52,810 nt of DNA from Syntrophales bacterium (GTDB lineage Bacteria > Desulfobacterota > Syntrophia > Syntrophales > JADFWA01): assembly GCA_030655775.1 (NCBI GenBank), contig JAUSPI010000029.1, positions 1 through 52,810 on the forward strand. Direction: 5' to 3'. The notes under the pieces are model-generated. The model had not been told where the DNA came from and ran no database searches. It was given only the letters and a program-made list of their open reading frames with translations. Both the position numbers and the translations under genes were made by a program. Numbering within the stretch: the stretch's first letter is position 1; each line of letters begins with the position of its first letter. Shown piece by piece: positions 1 through 7,087 of this stretch.

Positions 1-633
1 TACTGCATGACTGGTTCTTCTCAGTGCCATGCCGTATGTATAGCATGTTCAGGCCTGCCTCCGGCAGGAAAACTTTTCATCCCCGTTTACAAAACGGGGT
101 ATTCAAGTTTTAATATTTCATAAAATCTTAATTTTCACAATACCCGCGAAGAAAACTAATATGCCTCAAAAAGCCTTTCCGTTCAACAAGTATTACGTGT
201 ACCGGAAAGAAGATCATTAATATCACTTGATTTTTCGCTTTTTTCAAATTATATATTTTACGGAAATGTAACAAAAGGGGGGGATTTGATAACTTTTCTA
301 CAGAGCCGCTGTGACATCTCATCTCACACACATTTGATTAACTGCTAATGATACTCTCCGGAACCTGCCGCTGCATCTGAGCTACCCCTGAAATTAACAG
401 TTTAAGACACGACCCTATTTAGTCCCCTGAAGATTCACCTAATATCAAACTCATCAGGGGAAATTGGTCTGATACGAAAAGGTATAATTTTCCGTTTTAG
501 ATATATTAATATAAAAATAGATGGAATTCATTCCGTGATATAAAGGCAATATAAGGAAAAGTTTCCATCTACTGATAATGTTAGCTTCAAATCAAATTTC
601 TATTTGACATGCATGCATGATTAATACATATTA
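1..633. other. Gap without a convincing gene
   Basis: No reading frame here looks like a protein gene. Two perfect hairpins are visible: CCTGCC/GGCAGG at 54-68 and CCCCGTTT/AAACGGGG at 81-99. The second resembles the palindromic repeats seen elsewhere in the window. The right end carries the vapB promoter region. The rest is AT-rich with no recognisable RNA gene. Confidence 0.5.
604..632 (+). promoter_or_regulatory. Candidate vapBC promoter and operator
   Basis: TTGACA at 604-609 is followed, after 17 bases, by CATATT as a weak -10. The stretch between them and the start codon is palindromic (ATGCATGCAT, and ATGCA/TGCAT about 17 bases apart), the layout expected where a VapB-VapC complex binds and represses its own promoter. 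Operator function is inferred. Confidence 0.4.
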
Positions 634-639
634 GTGCAT

Positions 640-831
640 ATGAGAACAACACTAAACATAGACGACAAGATATTGGAAAAGGCATCGCGGCTGACAGGGG
701 TTAAGGAGAAAACCTCTTTAGTGCGGCTTGGTTTAGAAGCTTTAATTGCTCGCGAAAGCAGCCGGCGACTTGCTAAACTCAGCGGAACCGAAAATAACCT
801 ACGTCCCATTCCAAGACGAAAATCTGCCTAA
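640..831 (+). CDS. vapB: VapB-type antitoxin
   Basis: Antitoxin of a type II toxin-antitoxin pair: it would bind and neutralise the VapC ribonuclease and repress the shared promoter. The 63-residue product begins MRTTLNIDDKIL, the usual opening of ribbon-helix-helix VapB proteins (a DNA-binding beta strand followed by helices, residues 1-40), and ends in a basic tail that would contact the toxin. I chose the ATG at 640 because family members start with MRTTL; a GTG two codons upstream is in frame. The toxin gene begins 8 bases downstream, so the two are surely cotranscribed. Confidence 0.85.
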   Translation: MRTTLNIDDKILEKASRLTGVKEKTSLVRLGLEALIARESSRRLAKLSGTENNLRPIPRRKSA

Positions 832-839
832 AAACTACC

Positions 840-1205
840 ATGGTCATTGTTGACACTTCAATTTGGGTTACCCACCTGCGTCAAGGTCGCCGGCAGCTTG
901 AAAAGTTACTAATGGATGCTAAGGTTATGTGCCACCCATTTATCATTGGCGAGCTCGCCTGTGGTAATCTGAAAAACCGGACCGAAATCATCTCCTTGCT
1001 TCATTCCCTTCCAATGGCTCCGACGATTGAATTTGACGAATTTCTATTCTTTATTGATCAAAATCACCTAATGGGAAAAAGTGTTGGTTTCGTCGATGTC
1101 CACCTTTTAGCGTCTGCTCAGTTGACCGGAGTACCACTGTGGACAGCAGATAAAAGGTTAAAATCTGCGGCAGATCAACTTGAATTGACATTTAGAAAAA
1201 GATAA
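840..1205 (+). CDS. vapC: VapC-type PIN-domain ribonuclease toxin
   Basis: Toxin of the pair: a PIN-domain Mg-dependent endoribonuclease. VapC toxins typically cut tRNA or rRNA; the target here cannot be told. The 121-residue length is normal. The acidic metal-binding residues are all present: D5 in the opening VIVDTS, E38 in IIGELA, D86 in GFVDVHLL and D104 in WTADKRL, so the enzyme should be active. The gene ends 25 bases before the left end of an IS3-family insertion, which therefore landed just behind the pair without breaking it. Confidence 0.88.
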   Translation: MVIVDTSIWVTHLRQGRRQLEKLLMDAKVMCHPFIIGELACGNLKNRTEIISLLHSLPMAPTIEFDEFLFFIDQNHLMGKSVGFVDVHLLASAQLTGVPLWTADKRLKSAADQLELTFRKR

Positions 1206-1276
1206 TCGGCACCTTGATGTATAATGCTTTTAGTGGACACCAAGTTGATGTACAATACAAAGACGGAGGTGTCGGA

Positions 1277-1594
1277 ATGGAAAGAATTCCCAATGCAGTA
1301 TACACAAAGGAGCTTCGGGAGGAGGCGGTTAAGCTGGTAACCGAACAAGGGTTTAAAATACCCGATGTGGGACGAAGATTATCAATACCCAAATCAACCA
1401 TATCTTATTGGGTCACAGAAGAAAGGAAAGGGAAACTTTCCTCTGTGGGTAGCTCAAAGAAAACCCTTACAGAAGCAGAAATGGAGCTGGCACAGATCAA
1501 ACGTGAACTTACCCAGACAAAAATGGAACGTGATTTTTTACGAAAAGCAGCAGCGTACTTTGCGAGAGAGCCGCAGTCAGGTACGCGCTCATGA
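1277..1594 (+). CDS. IS3-family transposase OrfA
   Basis: DNA-binding subunit of the insertion sequence transposase, 105 residues. Residues 1-60 form the helix-turn-helix (VPxxxY-like start, then a region running from KLVTEQGFKIPDVGRRL to KSTISYW). Residues 70-100 form the heptad-patterned leucine zipper, seen in LTEAEMELAQIKRELTQ and MERDFLRKA. The ATG at 1277 is preceded by GGAGG at about 1265, which decides the start. It overlaps orfB by four bases (ATGA). IS3 elements often make an OrfAB fusion by -1 frameshifting; a T-rich run at about 1533-1540 is the only candidate slip site I see, and this is not certain. Confidence 0.88.
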   Translation: MERIPNAVYTKELREEAVKLVTEQGFKIPDVGRRLSIPKSTISYWVTEERKGKLSSVGSSKKTLTEAEMELAQIKRELTQTKMERDFLRKAAAYFAREPQSGTRS

Positions 1595-2451
1595 GAAAAC
1601 TGCGGCTTCAGTACACAATACCTTTTATGTGCCATATGCTGAATGTATCGCCAAGCGGCTATTACGCGTGGGCTTCTCGTCTCCCTTCACAACACACTCA
1701 GGAGGAGGCAAGACTGGAGATAGAGATAAAAGCGGCCCACGAGAGAACCCGTGGCACTTTTGGACCGGAAAGATTACAGCAGGACCTTGCAGCCCATGGC
1801 GTCAAGACAGGCATCTGCCGGATCAGACGGATCAGAAAGAAACTCGGAATACGTTGCAGACAGGTGAGGAAATTTAAAGCAACCACGAACTCGAAACATG
1901 CCCTGCCGGTAGCAATTAATTTACTGGAGCAGAACTTTGAAGCCTTATTGCCAAGCAGGGCCTGGGTAAGTGATCTCACTTACATCCCTACCGATGAAGG
2001 ATGGCTTTATTGTGCTGCTCATAAAGACCTCTTTAACGGTGAGATTGTAGGCTACGCACTGGGATCGAGGATTACCAAAGACCTCGTCATAACATCTCTA
2101 TTGATGGGGGTAAAAAGAAAACAGCCTCCGCCCGGTCTCATCAATCATTCCGATCGTGGAAGTCAGTACTGTTCCTTAGAATACCAGAAACTCCTTGACC
2201 GGTTTAATATGAAAGCTTCCATGAGCAGGAAGGGCAACTGTTATGATAATGCACCCATAGAAAGTTTTTGGGGAACAATGAAGAACGAGCTTATCTATCA
2301 TCAACATTATGCCACAAGAGAACAGGCAATTAGAGAGATTACAGAATATATCGAGATATTCTACAATCGGCAACGACTTCAGAAAAGGCTTGGATACTTA
2401 TCCCCTGTTGTTTATGAACGGCAATTCTATGCAGGGAGGAAGGCAGCTTAA
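1591..2451 (+). CDS. IS3-family transposase OrfB, DDE integrase
   Basis: Catalytic subunit of the transposase, 286 residues, acting at the element's inverted repeats. The N-terminal HTH_21-like segment (about residues 35-95) precedes an rve integrase core. The catalytic triad is visible as D in WVSDLTYIPT, D in NHSDRGSQYC and E in PIESFWGTMKNE, with the usual D-D-35-E spacing. The C-terminal YNRQRLQKRLGYLSP is the standard IS3 ending. The frame is undamaged, so the element is probably active or recently arrived. Whether OrfB is made alone or as an OrfAB fusion cannot be decided from the sequence. Confidence 0.92.
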   Translation: MRKLRLQYTIPFMCHMLNVSPSGYYAWASRLPSQHTQEEARLEIEIKAAHERTRGTFGPERLQQDLAAHGVKTGICRIRRIRKKLGIRCRQVRKFKATTNSKHALPVAINLLEQNFEALLPSRAWVSDLTYIPTDEGWLYCAAHKDLFNGEIVGYALGSRITKDLVITSLLMGVKRKQPPPGLINHSDRGSQYCSLEYQKLLDRFNMKASMSRKGNCYDNAPIESFWGTMKNELIYHQHYATREQAIREITEYIEIFYNRQRLQKRLGYLSPVVYERQFYAGRKAA

Positions 2452-2515
2452 ATATTATTTATTGGTGTCCACTATTGACATCAGGGGTCACGGCGTTCGC
2501 AGTAAAAAATTCATC

Positions 2516-2546
2516 TTGACATTCGGTTCATATTTGGTACTATATA
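2516..2546 (+). promoter_or_regulatory. Candidate promoter of the second toxin-antitoxin pair
   Basis: TTGACA at 2516-2521 is followed by TACTAT (spacing 16) and overlapping TATATA (spacing 19), then by a strong GGAGG at 2553-2557 in front of the antitoxin ATG at 2566. The promoter lies about 40 bases outside the right end of the insertion sequence. Confidence 0.45.
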
Positions 2547-2565
2547 TAGACCGGAGGTGGTAAAA

Positions 2566-2844
2566 ATGAATATAATAAATGATATAAAGCCAATTACTTA
2601 TTTAAAATCCAGAGCCGCAGATTTATTAAACCAAATTAACGCAACTCATCGCCCTGTAATTATAACCCAAAACGGGGAACCCAGGGCTGTTCTTCAAGAT
2701 CCTGAAAGTTACGAAAATATGCGGAATGCAATTGGCTTATTGAAACTAATATCTCAAGGCGAAATTGATGTGCGAAATGGAAAGGTAAAGCCACAAAAGA
2801 AAGTGTTCAGAGATCTTGAGAATTCGCTGAAAGAAAAACTGTAA
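2566..2844 (+). CDS. Phd/YefM-family antitoxin
   Basis: Antitoxin of a type II pair, 92 residues. The N-terminal half has the Phd/YefM fold signature: IKPITYLKSRAADLLNQ, then RPVIITQNGEPRAVLQDPESYE. It should form a DNA-binding dimer that represses the operon. The C-terminal half, rich in charged residues (NGKVKPQKKVFRDLE), would wrap the toxin. The ATG at 2566 was preferred over a GTG at 2557 because GGAGG lies at 2553-2557. The stop codon overlaps the toxin start by one base (TAATG), so the genes are translationally coupled. Confidence 0.88.
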   Translation: MNIINDIKPITYLKSRAADLLNQINATHRPVIITQNGEPRAVLQDPESYENMRNAIGLLKLISQGEIDVRNGKVKPQKKVFRDLENSLKEKL

Positions 2845-3167
2845 TGAATCCAAAGTATAAAATTATTTGGACCAATGTTGCAGAAAATGATTTAAAAAAT
2901 ATCATTGAATACATTTCAGTGGATAGTCCTCAAAATGCCTTAAAACTTTTGAAAGAGATTAAGCAAAAAGCTACAGATCTTTATGCCCTCCCTGAAAGAG
3001 GCCGCATCTTGCCGGAGCTTCAAGACCAAGGTGTATTACAATACAGGGAATTAGTTATTCCCCCATGGCGACTAATATACAGAATAGCTGAACGGAAAAT
3101 ATTTGTATTATCGGTAATAGATTCTCGGCAGAATGTTGAAGATATCTTATTAAAAAGACTGATTTAA
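2844..3167 (+). CDS. RelE/ParE-family toxin
   Basis: Toxin partner of the preceding antitoxin, 107 residues, the usual size. The sequence shows the ParE/RelE pattern: IIWTNVAENDLKNIIEYIS at the start, then a helix pair with KLLKEIKQKATDLYALPERGR, and the strand-rich end with YRELVIPPWRLIYRIAERKI and VLSVIDSRQ. ParE members poison DNA gyrase and RelE members cut mRNA on the ribosome. The conserved residues I can see do not decide between them, though the long helical hairpin and the end SRQNVEDIL favour the ParE side. Confidence 0.86.
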   Translation: MNPKYKIIWTNVAENDLKNIIEYISVDSPQNALKLLKEIKQKATDLYALPERGRILPELQDQGVLQYRELVIPPWRLIYRIAERKIFVLSVIDSRQNVEDILLKRLI

Positions 3168-3380
3168 CGAAAATGAAAGCTGCGAAAAACTTCATGAACT
3201 CCGACCGGGAACCCGGTGTGGCCAATTTCAATAGCTACGTTTGAGTTAAACGTGCCTTTAGCAGCTGCCTCTTTGTGTCCCGACGGGTTTATGGGGCTAT
3301 GTCGGCGTTGAACATCGGATCTTCACGCCCTTTCAGTCTCCGCTCGCGCCCCGCCTATCAAGGGCGTTCGGCAGGAAAAA

Positions 3381-3578
3381 ATGAGAATAATAGAGGAAAA
3401 TTATCAGCGCATCACGGATGACAGACGTTCATTCGATATCCGCTTCTGGCAATCTCAAGGAGATCGTGCCATCTTTGAGGCAGTATCGGATATACTACAT
3501 GACTATTTTTTGATTCGAGGTAAAGATGTTAACGAGTTCCGACTTCAGAGAACTGCTGAATCTTTTCGAAAAGCATGA
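3381..3578 (+). CDS. Small hypothetical protein overlapping a nucleotidyltransferase gene
   Basis: A 65-residue protein starting at ATG 3381, with GGCAGG 9 bases upstream as a plausible ribosome site. Its last 53 bases overlap the next gene in another frame, an arrangement typical of translational coupling. The sequence (FWQSQGDRAIFEAVSDILHDYFLIRG in its middle) is mainly helical. I recognise no domain. It may be a partner of the nucleotidyltransferase, as small helical proteins paired with MNT-type enzymes often are. The 200 bases upstream contain no gene. Confidence 0.55.
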   Translation: MRIIEENYQRITDDRRSFDIRFWQSQGDRAIFEAVSDILHDYFLIRGKDVNEFRLQRTAESFRKA

Positions 3579-3999
3579 TGTCCGTTATCTTGTTGTGGGT
3601 GGCTACGCGGTAATGAAGTATAGCGAACCACGGTTTACGAAAGATTTGGACGTGTGGATAGCGACCGATCCTGAGAATGCAAACTCAGTGTATGTCGCAT
3701 TGAAGGAATTTGGTGCACCGCTGGTAAACCTTACTGCAAATGACTTCACTCAGAAGGATTACTTCTATCAGATGGGAACGCCACCCTTGCGGGTTGATAT
3801 TATGATGTCAATTCCAGGAGTCGAATTTGAAGTTGCATGGAAGAATCGAAAGGTGGTCGATCTGGATGGCTTTGAGATACCATTTATTTCGAGAGCTGAC
3901 CTGATCCTGGCAAAAAAAGCGAGCGGAAGGCCGCAAGATAAAATCGATGTCGAGAAGCTCATAGAAGCGGAACAATTGGATTCACTCGACGAGGAATAG
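3526..3999 (+). CDS. Nucleotidyltransferase-fold protein (DUF6036/AbiEii-like)
   Basis: A 157-residue protein with the minimal nucleotidyltransferase signature: VVGGYAVMKYSEPRFTKDLDVWI at about residues 23-45 contains the GG motif and the catalytic DLDVWI aspartates. A third acidic position is likely in LRVDIMMS (about residue 89). Such stand-alone domains occur in toxin-antitoxin and abortive-infection systems, where they transfer nucleotides to a tRNA or partner protein. Its place directly after two toxin-antitoxin pairs and its overlap with a small upstream gene fit that role. The actual target is unknown. Confidence 0.75.
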   Translation: MLTSSDFRELLNLFEKHDVRYLVVGGYAVMKYSEPRFTKDLDVWIATDPENANSVYVALKEFGAPLVNLTANDFTQKDYFYQMGTPPLRVDIMMSIPGVEFEVAWKNRKVVDLDGFEIPFISRADLILAKKASGRPQDKIDVEKLIEAEQLDSLDEE

Positions 4000-4022
4000 T
4001 GCGCCACTTCGCTCCGGATTCG

Positions 4023-4108
4023 GGGGTCAGTTCTTGCAATGCAACATTCCATCTGTACGACATCGAACAACCCGTTTATTAAAATGTGTTATTGCAAGAC
4101 CTGACCCC
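4023..4108. repeat. 86-bp inverted-repeat element (REP-like)
   Basis: Eighteen-base arms GGGGTCAGTTCTTGCAAT (4023-4040) and ATTGCAAGACCTGACCCC (4091-4108) are complementary except at one position. They enclose 50 bases without a gene. The element abuts the methyltransferase fragment downstream. A shorter hairpin with a related arm (GGGATCAAG/CTTGACCCC) follows at 4291-4314. Palindromes opening GGGGTCA suggest REP-type repeats mobilised by a Y1 transposase, but no such gene is in the window. Confidence 0.6.
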
Positions 4109-4237
4109 AATCTTGCCGCAAATGGAAGCGAGTTCTATCAGGACAGGCACCGCGACTATTTTCGTTGTCAAACATGCAACTTGGTGTTTGTACCCTCTGA
4201 GCAGTTTTTATCTGAGGAAGCTGAACGCCAATTTTAA
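4109..4237 (+). pseudogene. Fragment of a zinc-ribbon class I methyltransferase
   Basis: The frame ending at 4237 encodes a piece reading FYQDRHRDYFRCQTCNLVFV followed by PSEQFLSEEAERQF. This matches, from memory, the N-terminal zinc-binding segment of a class of SAM-dependent methyltransferases, in which a C-x2-C pair precedes VFVP and a helix. The first zinc-binding pair, the SAM domain and any start codon of its own are missing, and the frame opens out of the palindromic element at 4023-4108. It is a remnant, not a working gene. Confidence 0.5.
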
Positions 4238-4290
4238 AAAGAGAAAACCCATCAAACCTTCATCGTACGGGCATTTTAAATATCAGCATA

Positions 4291-4314
4291 GGGATCAAGT
4301 CTGCTCTTGACCCC
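4291..4314. repeat. Short hairpin with GGGGTCAAG arm
   Basis: GGGATCAAG (4291-4299) and CTTGACCCC (4306-4314) form a nine-base stem with one mismatch. The arm resembles the ends of the 86-bp element at 4023, so both may derive from the same repeat family. Confidence 0.45.
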
Positions 4315-4316
4315 TT

Positions 4317-4442
4317 ATGTCTTATGTTGACCCTTATGTCACCAATTATCCCCGCTGGACCAGAGAGAAACTTCCCGAAGATGGAATGGGCCTTTCGATC
4401 TCCAAAAACGCGATAGACTTTATCAGGGAAAATGATCTGTAG
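4317..4442 (+). pseudogene. Short unidentified frame, probable remnant
   Basis: A 41-codon frame from ATG 4317 encodes a peptide containing NYPRWTREKLPEDGMGLSIS and ending AIDFIRENDL. The codon use and composition look like real coding sequence, but the frame is short, has no visible ribosome site, and follows other gene debris. I cannot name the parent family. Confidence 0.25.
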
Positions 4443-4595
4443 GAAGTGTAAGCCCAGCGCATTACATGGCGGGGTCTCCGGAACACACCCCGGTCAGAAG
4501 TAAATCTTTCATATTAATAATTTCCACTTTTTAGTACAATGTATGTTCCTTGTTGTTGAGGATAGGCTCACTATAAAACAAAGGTAAATTAAAAT

Positions 4596-6596
4596 ATGGG
4601 AATACCGCTGCTAAATGACATTTTAATCATTTTAGGGCTGTCCATCGCCGTCCTTTTTATATGCCATCGACTCCGCGTGCCGGCAATTGTTGGGTTCCTC
4701 CTTACCGGAATGCTGGCAGGGCCTTACGGACTGGGGCTGGTAGAGGCAGTTCATGAAGTTGAAATTTTAGCTGAAGTCGGTATTGTGTTGCTGCTTTTTA
4801 CTATCGGAATCGAGTTCTCACTCAAAGACCTGATGCGAAGCAGGAAATCAGTCCTGATGGGGGGGTCGATTCAGGTATTGCTAACTCTTCTGGTTACTTT
4901 TGTTATAGTCTGGCAACTGGGTCAATCCATTGGTAAATCGATCTTCATAGGATTTCTCGTAGCCCTGAGTAGCACGGCAATTGTACTCAAACTAATCCAG
5001 GAAAGAGCCGAAGTTGACAGCCCCCACGGACGTACAACCCTTGGCATCTTGATCTTCCAGGATGTCATCATTGTTCCAATGATATTGGTTACGCCTCTAC
5101 TGGCCGGAGCGACAGGGAATTCGGGCGAATACGCACTCTTTCTTCTTGCCAAGGGAATCGGCATCATTGGGCTGGTAATCGTCAGCGCTAAATGGATTGT
5201 GCCACATGTACTGTTTCAAATCGCCCGGACGCGTAGCCGGGAACTTTTTTTGCTGAGCGTTGTTGTAATGTGTCTTGCCGTTGCGTGGATAACTTCCAGT
5301 GCGGGGCTTTCCCTTGCCCTGGGGGCATTTTTAGCGGGGTTGATCATTTCCGAATCTGAATACAGTCATCAGGCGCTCGGAAATATTTTACCCTTTCGTG
5401 ATGTCTTTATAAGCTTCTTTTTTGTCTCCATTGGCATGCTCCTGGATATTGGCTTCCTTTTCCGGCAACCGGGAACCATCGTGCTGCTTACATTGAGCGT
5501 TTTAGCATTAAAGGCAATCATCGCCGGCTTTGCAACGATTTTATTAGGATTCCCACTCCGCACAGCAATTTTGGTGGGACTTGCACTCAGTCAGGTCGGC
5601 GAATTTTCGTTCATTCTATCTAAGGCCGGCATCGAACACGGCCTGCTTACCGAAGATACTTATCAGATGTTTCTGGCTTTCTCCGTTCTCAGTATGGCGG
5701 CAACACCATTTATCATAGCGCTTGCGCCTCGCTTAGCAGATTTCACCTTGCGGTTGCCTATACCGAAAAGGTTAATATCGGGTTTTTATCCTGTTCCGGA
5801 AACAAAGATCGCGGGCAAAAAGAATCATCTTATCATCATCGGCTACGGAGTAAATGGGAGGAATGTAGCACGAACTGCCAAGGTCGCAGGTATCCCCTAT
5901 GTAATCATTGAAATGAACCCGGAAACGGTAAGAAACGAACAGGCAGAGGGTGAACCGATTTATTATGGCGACGCAACCCAGGAGGCGGTGCTTCAGCACG
6001 CAGACATTAGAGATGCGATGGTGGTAATTGTAGCCATCGCCGACTGCGCCGCAACACGCAGAATTACCGAAATCGCCAGAAGACTCAACCAAAAGGCTCA
6101 TATAATCATACGAACACGTTATCTCCAGGAAATGAAACCCTTATATGAATTGGGAGCAAGTGAAGTCATTCCGGAGGAGTTTGAAACTTCAGTAGAAATC
6201 TTTTCTCGTGTTCTGGCGAAGTATCTTATACCCAGAGACGAAATCGAAAGGCTGGTCGCTGAAGTGCGATCAGGTGGTTACGAGATGTTTCGAAGCCTTT
6301 CCAGAAAATCGACATCTCTTTCCGACCTAAAACTACAGCTTCCCGATTTCGAAATCAGCACCTTACGGCTTGATGAAAAATCACCAATAGTTGGGAAATC
6401 GCTGGCTCAGATTGAGCTAAGGAAAAAATCCGGAGTGACCTTGCTGGCAATACGTAGGAACTCGCAAATATTATCCAATCCGGACGTAGACATGTTATTT
6501 CACGCTAACGATGTGCTTTTTGTCGTCGGATCATCCGACAATATTGCCAGGATCGTGAGTTTATGCAATAATCCAGCAGAGGAAAATGTAAGTTAA
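4596..6596 (+). CDS. CPA2-family cation:proton antiporter with RCK domains (KefB/YbaL-like)
   Basis: Inner-membrane exchanger of K+ or Na+ for protons, 666 residues. Residues 1-380 hold about 12 membrane segments of the Na/H-exchanger fold, including the stretch FTIGIEFSLKDL and the ion-path region SSTAIVLKLIQERAEVDSPHG. Residues 405-525 form a TrkA-N nucleotide-binding domain (LIIIGYGVNGRNVARTAK, then IIEMNPETV), and residues 575-655 a TrkA-C domain that would sense a ligand. The ATG at 4596 is preceded by AAAGGTAA. The gene stands alone, without a KefF/KefG-type regulator. Ion specificity cannot be read from the sequence. Confidence 0.92.
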   Translation: MGIPLLNDILIILGLSIAVLFICHRLRVPAIVGFLLTGMLAGPYGLGLVEAVHEVEILAEVGIVLLLFTIGIEFSLKDLMRSRKSVLMGGSIQVLLTLLVTFVIVWQLGQSIGKSIFIGFLVALSSTAIVLKLIQERAEVDSPHGRTTLGILIFQDVIIVPMILVTPLLAGATGNSGEYALFLLAKGIGIIGLVIVSAKWIVPHVLFQIARTRSRELFLLSVVVMCLAVAWITSSAGLSLALGAFLAGLIISESEYSHQALGNILPFRDVFISFFFVSIGMLLDIGFLFRQPGTIVLLTLSVLALKAIIAGFATILLGFPLRTAILVGLALSQVGEFSFILSKAGIEHGLLTEDTYQMFLAFSVLSMAATPFIIALAPRLADFTLRLPIPKRLISGFYPVPETKIAGKKNHLIIIGYGVNGRNVARTAKVAGIPYVIIEMNPETVRNEQAEGEPIYYGDATQEAVLQHADIRDAMVVIVAIADCAATRRITEIARRLNQKAHIIIRTRYLQEMKPLYELGASEVIPEEFETSVEIFSRVLAKYLIPRDEIERLVAEVRSGGYEMFRSLSRKSTSLSDLKLQLPDFEISTLRLDEKSPIVGKSLAQIELRKKSGVTLLAIRRNSQILSNPDVDMLFHANDVLFVVGSSDNIARIVSLCNNPAEENVS

Positions 6597-6625
6597 TATA
6601 TCCGATATTACAGGCAATAGTCAGC

Positions 6626-6748
6626 ATGATTTTTCACCTTAAACGGGCATGTCCTCGATGTAAGAGAAATCAAATTGTTCCTGCAGACAAAAGAAAAGAG
6701 AATGTGCGTTGTAAGTTCTGCGGCGCGGCTGTGCCTCCGCGAAAGTAA
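6626..6748 (+). CDS. 40-residue zinc-ribbon protein
   Basis: A short frame starting at ATG 6626, 30 bases after the antiporter stop. It encodes 40 residues with two knuckles, CPRCKRN at residues 9-12 and CKFCGAAVP at about 29-32, the spacing of a zinc ribbon; the remainder is basic. The ribosome site is weak. Position and metal ligands make it a plausible real gene of unknown role, perhaps cotranscribed with the antiporter. It is too small for most gene finders. Confidence 0.55.
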   Translation: MIFHLKRACPRCKRNQIVPADKRKENVRCKFCGAAVPPRK

Positions 6749-6853
6749 CCTGAACGCTGTGACCCACGAGAGTTGTATCGATACTAAGCTTTAGCTCTTT
6801 TAAATGAAGGTTGCCAATTTGAAATTTTTTTCAGAGGCATTTTATTCTCGACA

Positions 6854-6992
6854 CCCTAAAATAGACATTGAAAATAAAGACTGTCCTCCCCGTCCCGTAG
6901 GACAGCCGTCTCGGCTGTCTAAGCGATTCACCATTATGGACAGGCGGGACGCCTATCCTACTGTGTTGGAAGGGTCAATGTCTATTTTGGGG
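6854..6992. mobile_element. 139-bp MITE-like element, copy 1
   Basis: The ends are inverted repeats: CCCTAAAATAGACATTGA at 6854-6871 and TCAATGTCTATTTTGGGG at 6975-6992. Inside are two GC-rich hairpins, GACAGCCG/CGGCTGTC and GGACAGGCG/CGCCTATCC, the second with one mismatch. A second copy starts at 52701 and runs off the window. No protein is encoded. It is probably moved by a transposase elsewhere in the genome. Confidence 0.75.
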
Positions 6993-7087
6993 CAGCGAGC
7001 TTTTTCTTGACAGATAACCATTTTCTATTATATGAAAATTCTCTTTTACCAGCCGAATTTTATTTATAAGGATATGGAAGACCGCCA

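Larger units (their letters stand above)
1231..2474 (+). mobile_element. IS3-family insertion sequence, complete
   Basis: A 1244-bp element bounded by inverted repeats TAGTGGACACCAA at 1231-1243 and its complement at 2462-2474. It contains an orfA/orfB pair with intact DDE residues, so it may still transpose. I could not see a clean target duplication: the three bases outside the ends are TTT and TTG. It sits between two toxin-antitoxin pairs. Confidence 0.85.

Noticed and set aside
128-331. 67-codon minus-strand frame
   Set aside because: No ribosome site, no family resemblance and unlike coding composition in an AT-rich stretch.
1365-1877. 170-codon plus frame inside the insertion sequence
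   Set aside because: Out-of-frame reading of orfA and orfB, whose own frames carry the transposase motifs.
1228-2477. Target-site duplication around the IS3 element
   Set aside because: The flanking triplets TTT and TTG differ, so no duplication can be claimed.
3168-3380. Integron attC site between the toxin and the small protein gene
   Set aside because: Short inverted pieces exist (CGTTT/AAACG) but not the paired RYYYAAC and GTTRRRY boxes.
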